DNA of 64,000 nt from contig CBDDEC010000002.1 of the NCBI GenBank assembly GCA_965226785.1, positions 868,001 to 932,000 on the forward strand, read 5' to 3'. Made by a program: the position numbers and the translations under genes. Origin of the DNA: CBDDEC01 sp965226785 (GTDB lineage Bacteria > Chloroflexota > Dehalococcoidia > UBA2979). Positions 1 through 9,783 of this stretch are shown one piece after another. Position 1 is the first letter of the stretch. Each line of letters begins with the position of its first letter. The notes under the pieces are model-generated. The model saw only the letters and a program-made list of their open reading frames with translations, was not told the DNA's origin and made no database searches.

Positions 1-459
1 CGCGCACCCTCGAGGGAGCTCGCGCGCGGGATCTTCGATGGCGCGATGTCGGTGTACCTCGAGCGGTTCCTCAACGTGCCGAAGCAGCCGCTGCCGGCGA
101 CGAACGGCGCGAGCGGCGGACGCGAGGCGATGCTCGCCGAATTCGACCGGCAGCAGCGAGTCGACGAGACGGCCACGATCGTGGCGGACCGGCTGGCCGC
201 GGGCGAGCACGACGAGGTGCTGGCGAGCCTCGGACACGCGCTACTGCGCGAGGACGCCGGGTTCCACGAGTTCCAGATCTACGAGGCGGCGGCGCGCCAG
301 TACGCGAACTTCGCCGGCCGTCCAGAGGGTGACCACGTCCTGATCGGCGCCGCGCGCTTCCTGACGGCGCACGCGCCGACGGTGCGCGCGGTCGGCCAGA
401 CCTATGACATCGCCGCGCGGCTCAACCGGGGCGAGGCGCTCCACGGCGACGAGGCGTAG
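1..459 (+). CDS. C-terminal part of an unrecognised protein (5' end outside window)
   Basis: The frame is open from the first base of the window, so the gene starts upstream; the first internal ATG at base 46 need not be the real start. The visible 152 residues are soluble, acidic and Ala/Arg-rich, with no membrane segment. A segment near the end (HEFQIYEAAARQYANFAG) looks like a conserved helical domain, but I cannot name the family. It ends with TAG. No Shine-Dalgarno site precedes base 46, which supports the partial reading. Function unknown. Confidence 0.6.
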   Translation, partial: RAPSRELARGIFDGAMSVYLERFLNVPKQPLPATNGASGGREAMLAEFDRQQRVDETATIVADRLAAGEHDEVLASLGHALLREDAGFHEFQIYEAAARQYANFAGRPEGDHVLIGAARFLTAHAPTVRAVGQTYDIAARLNRGEALHGDEA

Positions 460-700
460 CCACCGAGGTCACTCCGGCGGCGAAGTCTCCAGCGGGCTCG
501 ACTGGAAAGTCGAGTTCACGCATCCACACGATGGATCGTCGGTCGCCGAGCCGCACGGCGTTGGTCAGCGGGCGCTGATCTCGCCCTCCACGGATGCGGC
601 GCAGCGTGGCGAACGTGATGCGGGAATGCCCTTCGCGATCCGCTACGATGCTGCCGCCAACGCGGGTCCGCTGAAGACGGGTCCAGTCTCGGAGTGGCTC

Positions 701-2254
701 GTGTCCGCCTGGCGTCGCTACGTGCTCTTCACCTTCCTCGCGTTCGCAGCCCTGCTCGTCGCCTGCGGCGGGGGCGGCGACGACGATGACGACGGTGACG
801 GCGGTGCTGCCACGGCTGCGGGCGGGGTCACGGTGGGGTCGTCCGGGGGAACAGTCACCTCCACGGACGGCCGGGTCAGTCTCAGTGTGCCGTCTGGCGC
901 GCTCGGGTCGGATACCGCGATCGTGATCGAGCAGGTCCCGGCGTCGGAGCTCGACGACGAGCTCACCGCAGTCGCAGAGGGAGGCCCGGTCTATCGCTTC
1001 GAGCCGTCCGGCTTGACGTTCGACGAGCCGGCGACCGCCACCTTCACCTTCGACGCGCCAAGGGTGCTCGGGCCAGACAGCGAGGCGGGCCCCTAGGTGG
1101 TCCTGATCCGCGACGACGATGGCGGTTGGAGCTTCCCGGAGTCGGTCGAGACCACCTATGACCTCGACGCCGGGACGGTCACGGTGTCGGCAACGGTGGA
1201 GCATTTCTCGTTCTTCTACCCGCGTGCGTTGAGCAGCCGTCTCGTCATGGAATTCGAGCCCATGACGTTCAGTGGCTTACCCGGTGACGAGTGGAATGCG
1301 ACGCTCGGCATCTTCGAGTTGAGCTTCGAGAAGCCCGTGTTGGTGGCATTCGAGCCGGGCAGCCAAACATCCGCGTTTGTCACAGGGGCGGTCTCCATCG
1401 TCCGCGGGCCCACTGCAAGCCACGTGGTACCACCGGAGGACGAGGACGACGACGACGACAGACCCCGCAATGTCAGTATCGAAAACCCGACCGAGGACAT
1501 CGACCTCGGCGAGATCAGCTTCTTCCTCTCGATCAGGTATCGCTTCCGCTGCAGCGAGGGCATGGGTACTTACGGGATCCGCCTGCAGCTCAAGATCGAC
1601 AAGAGCGATCTCAGCGGGACCACGCTCGCGGACGTCGATGGTGACCCGCTGATCGTCGTCGGCGCCGTTGGCAAATCGACGTGCGCGAGTACAGCGACCA
1701 CGACGCCGCCACCGCCGACGGAGACAGCGACACCGCCTGAGCCGACGGAGACGGCCACGGAGACGGCCACGGCGACCGCTACAGCGACGGCGACCGCTAC
1801 AGCGACTGCGACCGCGACCGCCACGGCGACTGCCACCGAGACGGCGACCGCGACCGCGACGGCCACGGCGACCTCACCACCGCCGATGCCACCACCGACA
1901 GTGAAGCCGGAGACGCGGAGCGCGGTGGACCACCCGCCGTTCGCTCGCATGTACGCGAATCCCGGCGCCAGCATGGTGCTGGCCTGCGTGTGGTCGGACA
2001 AGCTCCCGCCGGGCACCAAGATCACGATCACGTACCAGGGCAACGGCGCCTCGGCGACGCACGAGGGCGTGGTGGACGCGGATGGTCACGCCATCATCGA
2101 GGTCCCGATTTTCTTCTTCGGGCCGTTCAGCTGGTCGATCACCTCGGCGATGCGCCCCGACGGCACGACCCTGACGTCGCCGGACGGAATCATGGGGAGC
2201 GGCGGCGGCACCGTCGGTCCGAGCGAGAACCCGACGGCCTGCGACATGGAGTAG
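701..2254 (+). pseudogene. Secreted lipoprotein with Thr-Ala-rich linker, split by an in-frame TAG
   Basis: A GTG start preceded by GGAG opens a signal peptide with a lipobox (LLVAC) followed by a Gly/Asp-rich spacer, so the product would be a lipid-anchored surface protein. The frame meets TAG at 1094-1096 and continues without shift for 385 more codons to TAG at 2254, so both halves belong to one original gene of about 517 codons. The first half resembles ZU5-like beta domains (EPSGLTFDEPATATFTFDAP), and the text continues naturally after the stop. A central Thr/Ala/Glu repeat linker precedes a C-terminal beta domain. Nonsense mutation, readthrough or a base-call error are all possible. No enzymatic motif is seen. 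Confidence 0.65.
1745..1873 (+). repeat. Hexamer-type ACN-GCN repeat encoding a Thr-Ala linker
   Basis: A short-period repeat of Thr and Ala codons with occasional GAG codons gives an uninterrupted (TA)n/(TETA)n linker inside the lipoprotein gene. Low-complexity Thr-rich linkers commonly separate domains of exported proteins. Third-base variation between units shows the repeat is maintained at protein level and is not a fresh microsatellite. Confidence 0.8.
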
Positions 2255-2444
2255 GCGGCTCGGCGACGAGGTCGATCGGTCATGGTCCCGGGGGTGCCCG
2301 ATCAGGCACCTCCTGGGGCCGTGGAGACTCGTCCGCGCCGATCCGAAGCACGCGTAGCAGCCCGGAACGGGCGTAGGGCTGGCGCGAGGACGATGATCAC
2401 GTCGAACCGGCTGGCCCGGAGATAGCGCCACGGCGACCTCGCCG

Positions 2445-2819
2445 GTGACCTCCGCCTCGAACGACACTGACTGGACGCTCGTGCTGGTGCTCAGGGACAA
2501 GCCGAATGAGGCCGGCCCCGGCACGGTCGCTGTCTGGTGGCGAAACGGCGGAGCGTGCAGTAGTGGCGCCGTTTCCGGCCAGATATTCGCGACTGGCTCA
2601 ATCACCGTCCCCATCGCGGTGGACGAGCAAGGCGTGACGTTCACGGTGCCCAAGGTCGCGGGCAGCGTCAGCCATACGTTCGTCAGCGGAGATCTGCTCT
2701 GCCTGTCGATCAGCTCCACTGGGACCGAACGGGACCATGACATCCACGCTTACGCGAACGTCGCCTCGACGAGCGGGACGCCTGGTGTCACGCGCCTCGT
2801 CGGTCCGTTCACTCAGTAG
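2445..2819 (+). CDS. Hypothetical protein, possible remnant of an exported beta protein
   Basis: A 124-codon frame from GTG, with an open frame upstream only to a TGA at 2394. It has no signal peptide and no clear Shine-Dalgarno site. Residues before the GTG read SATATSPVTSAS, which recalls the Thr/Ala linker of the lipoprotein just upstream. The rest is beta-rich (GTVAVWWRNGGACSSG, GVTFTVPKVAG). It may be the C-terminal domain of a second, broken surface protein. Codon use is like its neighbours. Confidence 0.35.
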   Translation: MTSASNDTDWTLVLVLRDKPNEAGPGTVAVWWRNGGACSSGAVSGQIFATGSITVPIAVDEQGVTFTVPKVAGSVSHTFVSGDLLCLSISSTGTERDHDIHAYANVASTSGTPGVTRLVGPFTQ

Positions 2820-2942
2820 GCGAACCCGACCCGATGAGCGCTAGTCGCCGGCCGCGGGCGGGCGCCAGAGCTGGGCCCGCGTCGGGACCCGAGGACGTAG
2901 ACTCCGAGCGCCCCGATCGGTCGCCCGTGGGAACGGATTGAC

Positions 2943-3953
2943 GTGCCGCTGAACGACGACTGGCTGAGCCAAACACCGGAGGAGGCTCTGGAGCTCGAGC
3001 TTCCGATCCTCGACCCGCACCACCACCTCTGGGACCGTCCAGGCAACCGCTACCTGCTCGACGAGATCGTGGCTGACGCCAGCGGTCATCAGGTCCGCCA
3101 GACGGTGTTCATCGAATGCGGCGCGATGTACCGGGCCACCGCGCCAGACCATCTCAGGCCGGTCGGCGAGACGGAGTTCGTGCAGGGCATCGCGGCGCAG
3201 AGCGCGAGCGGCGGCTTCGGCTCATGCCGGGTGGCCGCCGGGATCGTCGGCACCGCCGATCTGCTGCTGGGCGACGACGTGGTCCCAGTCCTGGAAGCGC
3301 AACTCGCGGCGAGCCCACAACGTTTCCGCGGCGTTCGACACCGAGCGGCGTGGCCGGAGCCCAGTCCGCCCGGCGCCGGTCGGCCGGCGAGCGCAGAGCA
3401 CCTGCTGCTCGATCGGTCGTTCCGCGCCGGATTCGCCCATCTCCGCCGCTATGGCCTGTCCTTCGAAGCGTGGCTCTACCAGCCCGATCTGCGCGACGTG
3501 ACCGATCTCGCCGCGGCGTTCCCGGACACGACGATCATCCTCAACCACCTCGGCGGGCCGATCCTCGGCGAAGGCGACGCCGACGAGATCTTCGCGACGT
3601 GGCGAGCAGACATCGCGGCCGTCGCCGCTCACGAGAACGTCGTGATCAAGCTGGGCGGGATCCAGATGCCGGTGAACGGCTTCGGCTGGCACGAGCGCGA
3701 GGCACCGCCCACTTCCGACGAGTTACTGGAGACGAACCGCCGCTGGTACGAGCATGCGATCAACGAGTTCGGACCGACCCGCTCCATGTTCGAGAGCAAC
3801 TTCCCGGTCGATCGCGCGTCGTGCTCGTACACCGTGCTCTGGAACCAGTTCAAGAAGCTGACCGGCAGCTTCTCCTCGGACGAGCGCCTGGCCCTGTTCC
3901 ACGACAGCGCTGCCCGCGTCTACCGGCTCCCCCTCGCGGCCGAAGCGGTCTAG
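2943..3953 (+). CDS. Amidohydrolase family protein (TIM-barrel metal hydrolase)
   Basis: The 336-residue product has the hallmarks of the amidohydrolase-2 family (PF04909; 2-pyrone-4,6-dicarboxylate lactonase and rhamnonolactonase type). These are an N-terminal metal motif DPHHHLWD around residue 24, a mid-barrel His (LNHLGGP), and the C-terminal FESNFPVD motif with the catalytic Asp. Members hydrolyse lactones or decarboxylate aromatic acids in the cytoplasm; the substrate cannot be read from sequence. The GTG start gives a normal family length and puts the HxH motif in its usual place. It stands alone on the plus strand. Confidence 0.9.
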   Translation: MPLNDDWLSQTPEEALELELPILDPHHHLWDRPGNRYLLDEIVADASGHQVRQTVFIECGAMYRATAPDHLRPVGETEFVQGIAAQSASGGFGSCRVAAGIVGTADLLLGDDVVPVLEAQLAASPQRFRGVRHRAAWPEPSPPGAGRPASAEHLLLDRSFRAGFAHLRRYGLSFEAWLYQPDLRDVTDLAAAFPDTTIILNHLGGPILGEGDADEIFATWRADIAAVAAHENVVIKLGGIQMPVNGFGWHEREAPPTSDELLETNRRWYEHAINEFGPTRSMFESNFPVDRASCSYTVLWNQFKKLTGSFSSDERLALFHDSAARVYRLPLAAEAV

Positions 3954-4201
3954 CCGCGTTGCGGTAAGCATCGGTTCTGGCGGACGGGTGTGCCGACCCA
4001 CGCGGGACGCTGGCAGCGCTCGCTAGGGTCCGTGCATGTCCGCTGGGGTCTGTGGTTACTGGGTGTTCTGCCTAAGCAGGCCGTGGCAGTCCTCTGGTGT
4101 TCGCCGGGTAAGTGCACGATGAGTACGTCCTGGAAGGCTCGCCTCGAAGGCTCACCCTGGATGGCCACCGAGCCGCAGCCGGCTTCTCGCAGCGTCGCCG
4201 C

Positions 4202-6372
4202 TCAGTTGAAGACGAGGTCGTAGAGGAACCTCGTTACGCCACACTGGCCGCAGTCCGTATCGGCTGGCGGAAGCACGGGGTTCGCCTTCGCCTCCTCCTC
4301 GTCCATGCAGTCCTGCTTCTCGTGGACGTCGTCGACGGTGATTGAGAAGGACGCGCCGGACTCGTGCGCCGTTACGACGAACACGCCTTCGCTCTGAAGC
4401 GACCCGGGGGGGCACCCCACCCACCGCCCGAACCCGCCGAGCCAGTGCGGTAGGAGGCCTTCACCTCGCCTTTGGAGTCGTACTTGACGCAGGCGAACAT
4501 CCCCGAGGGCACAAGCACCTCGACGCGTACGACACCGAAGGGCTGCGGTTTTGCCTCGACCTTGTCGCCCTTCGCCAGAATGTATGAATCGGCGCCGGGC
4601 GTGAATTCGTGCGCACCCCCTTGATCGACAATCACGCCGTCGGAAAGCGCCTTTTCGAAGTCGTGAAGCAAGTCGGCCACGTTTGCGACCGCATCGAGGC
4701 CTGACGTGTTGATTGTCGCAGCCGTGCTGAGCACTCCCTCGACGTCTGATGCCGCGTCCATCCATTCGAAGAACGCCATGTTCGTGATCGTGCGCTCGAG
4801 AATCGTGGTCCCAAGCTCCTCGCCGGCCAGCGTGCTCGGCACGTGAAGCAATTCGATCTCCAGGGAGGCGTCTGGGAACACCACATCGCTGAGGTACCAG
4901 CCCAGCCCGTCTGCCCACCAGGAGGAAATGTCCTGATCACCGAAGTTTTCGATGATGTAGCAGGAGGCGAACGAGAACGCGATCGCTTGCTGGAGGAGGG
5001 CGGGATCCTGGTCCCGCAGGCCCTGCGCTCCCGACGCTAGCATCACGTTGCATGCGTCGCCTTCGCCGCCTTCGCCGACGATGTAGCTACCGCCCTGGAA
5101 GGGAGTGAGCCAGACCGACACCGGCGGCATCTTGCCGCTCAGGCCTTCGAAGAATTCGATCGACTGGAACATCGCGTTGCCGATCGTGGATTCCCCTTTG
5201 ACCCAGCCGACCCATTCTTCGCCCTCCTCCAGGACTGGGAACCAGAGCAGATACTTGCTCTGCAAAGACTCATCCCCTCCCACCGGACTATCGCTGACGA
5301 TGCAGGGGTCACCATGGTCCGGCCAGATCGACTGACACTCGGGCTCCTGCGCCGAGCTGCGGTTGATGGCCAGCGAGCGCGCCATATCGCTTCCGCGCAG
5401 CGCCTGTGCCGAGTTGGCTCTGGGGTCGCGAGGAATCAGCAGTGCGAGCAGACGTTCGATCTCGGCTGCATCTGTCGACCCCGGCATTGAGTCGGAATAA
5501 TCGCTCGCTGCGCGGATGATGCCGCGGTCGAACTCGGCGAGGACCATTCCCGCGCGCAGCACCTCGCTGGCCTCGAGCTCCCCGGCGATGTAGCGCAGCG
5601 TCGCGACCAGGCCCTCCCCACGGGTCCACTCTCCGTCGGCTTCGCGCGCGAGCAGGTTCGTCACATAACTTTGGTTCGATTGATCAACCGGGGCATGCTC
5701 GGGGCTCAGAACGTTGGGTTCCGGTGGAGGTGGTGCCTCGACGCCGGGGAAGCGCGGTAGAGCGGCCAGCGCGAGCGTCGTCGCGACCTTCAACTGTGCC
5801 GCCTCGTCGAGGTCCGGACGCCCGAGGACGATGCGGAAAATGAGCAGCCCGAGCGGCGTGTTCTCTGCGACGCTGAGCACACCCGCACGGCCGCCATCCG
5901 ACGAATCGGGCCCACCGAACCAGATGGTGCGATCGCCGATCCCCTCGACCAGCTGGCCAGTGACCCCGAGGCGCTCGATGCCCGGTTCGAAGTCAGCGGG
6001 AGTGCCCGGCGTAACCTGGACGAAGAAGCGGTCGTCAGATGCAAGCTGGATGATGCAGGTTTCGTTGCGCGAGAACTCGAACTTGCCGCCTTCGCCGAAC
6101 GGTCGGTCGTTGAGACCGAGCCCCTCTTCCTCCTCCTCGATCGTGAGGACAGGCCCGCAGTTGAGCTGCGGCACCTCGGTCAGTGGGAACTCCTCGGGGG
6201 TTGTTGGCGCAGCGGAGGCTGAGGGTGTCGAGGTGGAAAACGGGTTGAAGGCCCCGGCATCGAACTCCGGCTCGTCGGTACCACCGCCGCTGAGCAGGAC
6301 CGCCAGGAGAATGAGCACCGCGGCGCCGCCGATGATACCGGCGGTCACGCGATTATTGCGGATCGTCTCCAT
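4202..6372 (-). pseudogene. Membrane-anchored hypothetical protein with a frameshift near its C-terminus
   Basis: An ATG start behind GAGG opens a protein with one N-terminal membrane anchor (about residues 11-28, VTAGIIGGAAVLILLAVLL), a low-complexity Ser/Thr/Pro spacer and a long extracytoplasmic domain with several Cys. The original frame runs to 4372. A more protein-like C-terminus (VFVVTAHESGASFSITVDD, ending at 4202 after a CxxC) lies in another frame. The two overlap at a seven-base homopolymer (4406-4412), so a one-base slip there would join them into about 720 residues. Either the gene is truly frameshifted or the homopolymer was miscounted. Family not recognised. Confidence 0.6.
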
Positions 6373-6636
6373 CTCGCTTGCCTCGACGCGGACCCGCCGT
6401 GGGGCGCGCTCGAGCCTGGGACTCGTGCGGCCGCCGCGATGATAGGGGCTCGGCCCCGCGCCGGGTTCACCGATCGCCGATCGTGATCCACGAGCGCTGC
6501 GGCATGAGCTGCGACGGCTGACCGCCGGGCACGCCCCCTGCCAGAGAGTCGCACCCCTTTACTTTTGTGCTCAGCCGGTGGGATTGTGCCCACAATGGCG
6601 TCGCGGGGGCGGCGACATTGCGCGTTCGGAGGACTC

Positions 6637-7086
6637 ATGAGCGAGGAGCAGGGTGGACTGACCAGTCCAGAGGAGAGCAGCTCGGGTGGTATGGCTTCGA
6701 TCATGGACCGGCTCAGCGAGCCAGGTGAACTGCTCGTTGTCACTGGAGCCATAGTCTCGATGGTGGTCTATCTCCTCGGGGACCTGATCGGCGACGACTA
6801 CTCGACAAGCGGCATCGCATGGACCGTGGCCGCGATCGTGATCGCGAATGTGATCGTGTATCGCTGGGGTGGCCGTTCACTGCTGGGCGCGTACGCCGGT
6901 TCCATGTTGGTGCTCGGCTTCCTCGGCGGGCTCCTGATCGCGCGCGAGCTGGTCGAAGACATCCGCTTTGACTACCTCGACCGCGGCGGCGTGAGGGTGC
7001 TCTGGGCGATCATCTACTACGTCTCCGGGACGCTGATGCTCGTCGGCGCCTGGCAACTGTGGTCCCGCGACGAGGGCAGTTCCTAG
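6637..7086 (+). CDS. Small integral membrane protein, about four TM segments
   Basis: I chose the ATG at 6637 because GGAGGA lies just upstream; an earlier in-frame ATG would add an unlikely Arg-rich lead. The 149 residues begin with a polar Ser/Glu-rich tail, then alternate hydrophobic helices (LLVVTGAIVSMVVYLLGDLI, IAWTVAAIVIANVIV, AYAGSMLVLGFLGGLLIA, LWAIIYYVSGTLMLVGAWQL). No catalytic motif is visible. It sits between the divergent anchored protein and a lipoprotein gene in the same direction. Confidence 0.75.
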   Translation: MSEEQGGLTSPEESSSGGMASIMDRLSEPGELLVVTGAIVSMVVYLLGDLIGDDYSTSGIAWTVAAIVIANVIVYRWGGRSLLGAYAGSMLVLGFLGGLLIARELVEDIRFDYLDRGGVRVLWAIIYYVSGTLMLVGAWQLWSRDEGSS

Positions 7087-7103
7087 ACGCCTGCGGCAGG
7101 CGT
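7087..7103 (+). terminator. Possible hairpin after the membrane protein gene
   Basis: ACGCCTG and CAGGCGT form a perfect 7-bp stem with a 3-nt loop directly after the stop codon. No U-tract follows, so it may be only a weak or factor-assisted terminator. Confidence 0.35.
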
Positions 7104-7239
7104 AGACGTCCGCGGCGGGCTCGCTCTGAATAGGAATTTGGGGGGACGCGCCACGCCGTTTCGTATGCTGCTCAGTCTGGGTTTAGGCGCACGACGGCCG
7201 GCGCCTTCTCTCGCTCAGGTTCGAAGTGAGGGGACCTCG

Positions 7240-7779
7240 ATGGCACGTCCATCGCAACTCTGGATGGGGGTTGCTCTCGCGCTGCTAGTCCTCCTCCTCG
7301 TTTCGTGCGGCGACGACGACGAACCGGACACGGCGATGACCGAGGGCCCCACGGTCGCCGCTGACGGAAGCGACCAGCAGTCGGCAGCGACAGCGCCGAG
7401 CGAGCGTGCGCTGAACTGTCAAAGCCCCGAACCGATCGACATCGCGCTGGAGACCCCGGTGAACTCCGTGGTCGAGCAAGGAGAGCCCGGCAGTAGGATA
7501 AATACCACCGTCTGTTACCGGCTTGAGGCTCCCTCAGGTGTGACCCAGCTGAGTTTCCATTTGACCGGGCTCAGCGCCGACCTCGCTCTCGGCGTCGGCT
7601 ACGACGACATCCGATCGGTTCAGTTCCTCATTGGTGACTATTGGAACTCCCCCGAGGCCGGGCTTGCCGACGAGGCAGTGATCATCGAGGGAGCGCGCCC
7701 CGGCACCTACTGGATCACAGTGGGTGCCGGGGCCTTCTACGCGGGCTCACCGTTCACATTGACTGTCAGCGCGCAGTAG
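7240..7779 (+). CDS. Lipoprotein, putative
   Basis: The ATG at 7240 follows GAGGGGA and opens a classical lipoprotein signal peptide (MGVALALLVLLLVSC) with the lipid-modified Cys at about residue 24. An Asp/Glu-rich spacer follows. The mature domain has two further Cys (ALNCQSPEP, TTVCYRLEAP) and a beta-sandwich look (TYWITVGAGAFYAGSPFTLT), like pre-peptidase C-terminal or PPC-type domains. Role unknown; it is probably exposed on the outer face of the cytoplasmic membrane. Confidence 0.75.
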   Translation: MARPSQLWMGVALALLVLLLVSCGDDDEPDTAMTEGPTVAADGSDQQSAATAPSERALNCQSPEPIDIALETPVNSVVEQGEPGSRINTTVCYRLEAPSGVTQLSFHLTGLSADLALGVGYDDIRSVQFLIGDYWNSPEAGLADEAVIIEGARPGTYWITVGAGAFYAGSPFTLTVSAQ

Positions 7780-8313
7780 CGCACCACCTTCGATCCGGCT
7801 GAACTAATGAGGCTCGTCCACGGCGATCAGCGGCGGAAGTGCGACCGGCGCTGGTGACTTACCTCATTACTCCCTACGTCGCCGCATCGCTCGTCGCTTC
7901 AGCTGCGTGAACGAAACGACCTCGTTCCGTGCAGCGGGCTCGGGCCAGTGCCCGGCGCGTTTCAGCACGTCCACCTCGCACAGAGACCCAGCCACCGACG
8001 ATCTCGTGAACCGAATCACCAAAGTTGAAAATTGGTCTGGCGATCTGAATCCGACCCACCGGCCCATCAATCAAGAGGGGTGGGGTCACGGCCGGTCTTC
8101 CTGTTCCTCGGCTTCTTGATCGAGCATGGCCTTGAGCGCACTCAGCTCTCCGAGGGTGACGCCGCGAGGGCGTGATGTTCTCGATGGTCAGGGTGACCCG
8201 GTACTAAGCCCGCTGTGATCACGCGCGCCATGGAAAACGAATGCAATCTGACGGTGAGTGGCGTGGGATGCCTCTCGTGCCCTGTTGTCAGCCACGGACT
8301 AGTCCACGAGCAG
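7780..8313. other. Gene-poor stretch with a decayed cassette
   Basis: No intact gene is supported. On the minus strand, 8086-8165 encodes a protein tail (GVTLGELSALKAMLDQEAEE, ending EDRP and stop). The 7905-7985 segment encodes a second piece around PEPAARNEVVSF. Both pieces have diverged counterparts in the same order and orientation at 14965-15364. The two loci appear to be remnants of the same two-part sequence, here with a different spacer. Family not recognised. Confidence 0.45.
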
Positions 8314-9042
8314 CTAGATATGACGTAGCAGCAGCGCGCCCGCTAGCAGCACCATGGCCGCGGCGAGGAGCTTCAACGGCAGCTCCCAGGTGCCGAGCAA
8401 CTGCTCGCGGCTCCAACGGTGCTCATCGTCGAACTCGACGCTGGCTGAGTGCGTCTGGCGTCTCACGTACCGTGCAGGCGAGCTTAGCTTGCGCTGTGCA
8501 AGGCTGAGCGCGGTCGCGGCGAGCGCGGCAAGCAGGATCGCTCCATTGAGAGATTCGTTCTGCGACCAGAACCCCACCAACATGGGAAACGCGCCCCACA
8601 ACGCCGCGAAGCCGAGGTCAGAGTGCAGCGGCTCGGGCCAGCCGAGTGCATACGCCGCGGCCAGTGCAATACCAACAATGGCCCACGGGAGCACCCAAAT
8701 GGAGATCACTAACGTGCCGAACCCCGCCACCACCAGGGCACCGCCGAAGCCGGCGACCGCAAGGCCAAGAAGGACGCGATCGGGGAGCCCGGTCCCGAGC
8801 GGGCGTCCGTGCCACTCGTCAAGTGCGTGTGCCGCAAGGCCGAGCCCCAGGAGAAAAGCAGCGAGAGTTCCTGCCAGGTGTAGCCACTCGATCTCGGGAG
8901 CGAGGGCAGAGCCGATCGCTACGTAGGAGAGGTGCCAAGCCGTGTACGGCGGATGCAGGATTGCGAGCAGGTCACGGAGCGGACCTCCGGGATGCGCATA
9001 GAAGGCTGGGGGAAGACGCTCGCTCACGGGCGTCGACCCCAC
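8314..9042 (-). CDS. Polytopic membrane protein, UbiA-like
   Basis: The 242-residue product has about seven hydrophobic helices. The segment HALDEWHGRPLGTGLPDRVL between helices 2 and 3 resembles the polar, Asp-containing loop of UbiA-type prenyltransferases, but the classical NDxxDxxxD motif is not intact. It overlaps the end of the upstream methyltransferase by 19 bases, so the two are one operon and probably coupled in translation. A role in prenyl-quinone or lipid chemistry is inferred from that pairing only. Confidence 0.7.
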   Translation of the reverse strand: MGSTPVSERLPPAFYAHPGGPLRDLLAILHPPYTAWHLSYVAIGSALAPEIEWLHLAGTLAAFLLGLGLAAHALDEWHGRPLGTGLPDRVLLGLAVAGFGGALVVAGFGTLVISIWVLPWAIVGIALAAAYALGWPEPLHSDLGFAALWGAFPMLVGFWSQNESLNGAILLAALAATALSLAQRKLSSPARYVRRQTHSASVEFDDEHRWSREQLLGTWELPLKLLAAAMVLLAGALLLRHI

Positions 9043-9707
9043 ATCAGCAGACCACCCCCGAGCGAGCGTCGTTCAGTTCGGACGTCGACAAGCCCCGCCT
9101 CTGTCCACAACGCGCTCAACTCCCGCGGTGGGAACCGGCGATGGAAGCCGTCGATGCTTGGCCCGAGGAAGGTCCCGACCTGGCGCCAGCCGTGTCCGAT
9201 CACAGTGCCTGCCACAGGCAGTGCCACGCGCGTGTAGAGCCACCATGGCGGACCGGTGAGGCCGCGCGGTCGTCCGAATTCGACCATCCCAATGCGGCCG
9301 CCGGGGCGGAGCACCCGCACCAGCTCGCGCATGCAAGCGGCCGGATCCGCGACATAGCGCAGGAGGTAAGTGAAGGTCAGCGCATCGAAGGCTCCGTTGG
9401 GCACAGGGAGGTGCTCTGCGGTCGCGCGTACGACGCTGAGCCTTGCGGATCGAGCCTGCTCCAGCATGTCTCCGCTCTGGTCGAGTGCGACAACGTCGCA
9501 TCCGCGAGCGCTCGCGAGTCGCGCCACGGACCCGGTTCCGCAGGCGACATCGAGCAGTCGCTCGCCCGCGCGGAGCTCAAGCCCTTCTATCATCGCCTGC
9601 CGCCATCTCGGGTCTTGATAGAGGCTGAGCACTGCTGCCCAGCGTTCGTAGTCCCGTGCGATTGGCCCGAAGAGCCCGAGGGCGACGGCGTTCGGCTGGT
9701 CCGCCAT
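9024..9707 (-). CDS. Class I SAM-dependent methyltransferase (UbiE/MenG-like)
   Basis: Motif I (LLDVACGTGSVARLA), the acidic post-I site (VVALDQSGDML), motif II (PNGAFDALTFTYLLRYV) and a motif III with VLRPGGRIGMVEFG place this 227-residue protein in the methyltransferase-11/UbiE group. It transfers methyl from SAM, possibly to a quinone or polyketide ring. The start could be either of two ATGs three codons apart; I chose the inner one. The 3' end overlaps the gene for the UbiA-like membrane protein, supporting a shared pathway. Confidence 0.85.
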   Translation of the reverse strand: MADQPNAVALGLFGPIARDYERWAAVLSLYQDPRWRQAMIEGLELRAGERLLDVACGTGSVARLASARGCDVVALDQSGDMLEQARSARLSVVRATAEHLPVPNGAFDALTFTYLLRYVADPAACMRELVRVLRPGGRIGMVEFGRPRGLTGPPWWLYTRVALPVAGTVIGHGWRQVGTFLGPSIDGFHRRFPPRELSALWTEAGLVDVRTERRSLGGGLLMWGRRP

Positions 9708-9783
9708 GCGGGGCATCTTCGCATGGAGTGTGGAGCAACGGCTGACGATCTACTCGGCCAGCCGCTCCTTTCTCGCAGTCAGC

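Noticed and set aside
1745..1873. CRISPR-like or regulatory tandem repeat
   Set aside because: The repeat is in frame, has no spacers and encodes a Thr-Ala linker.
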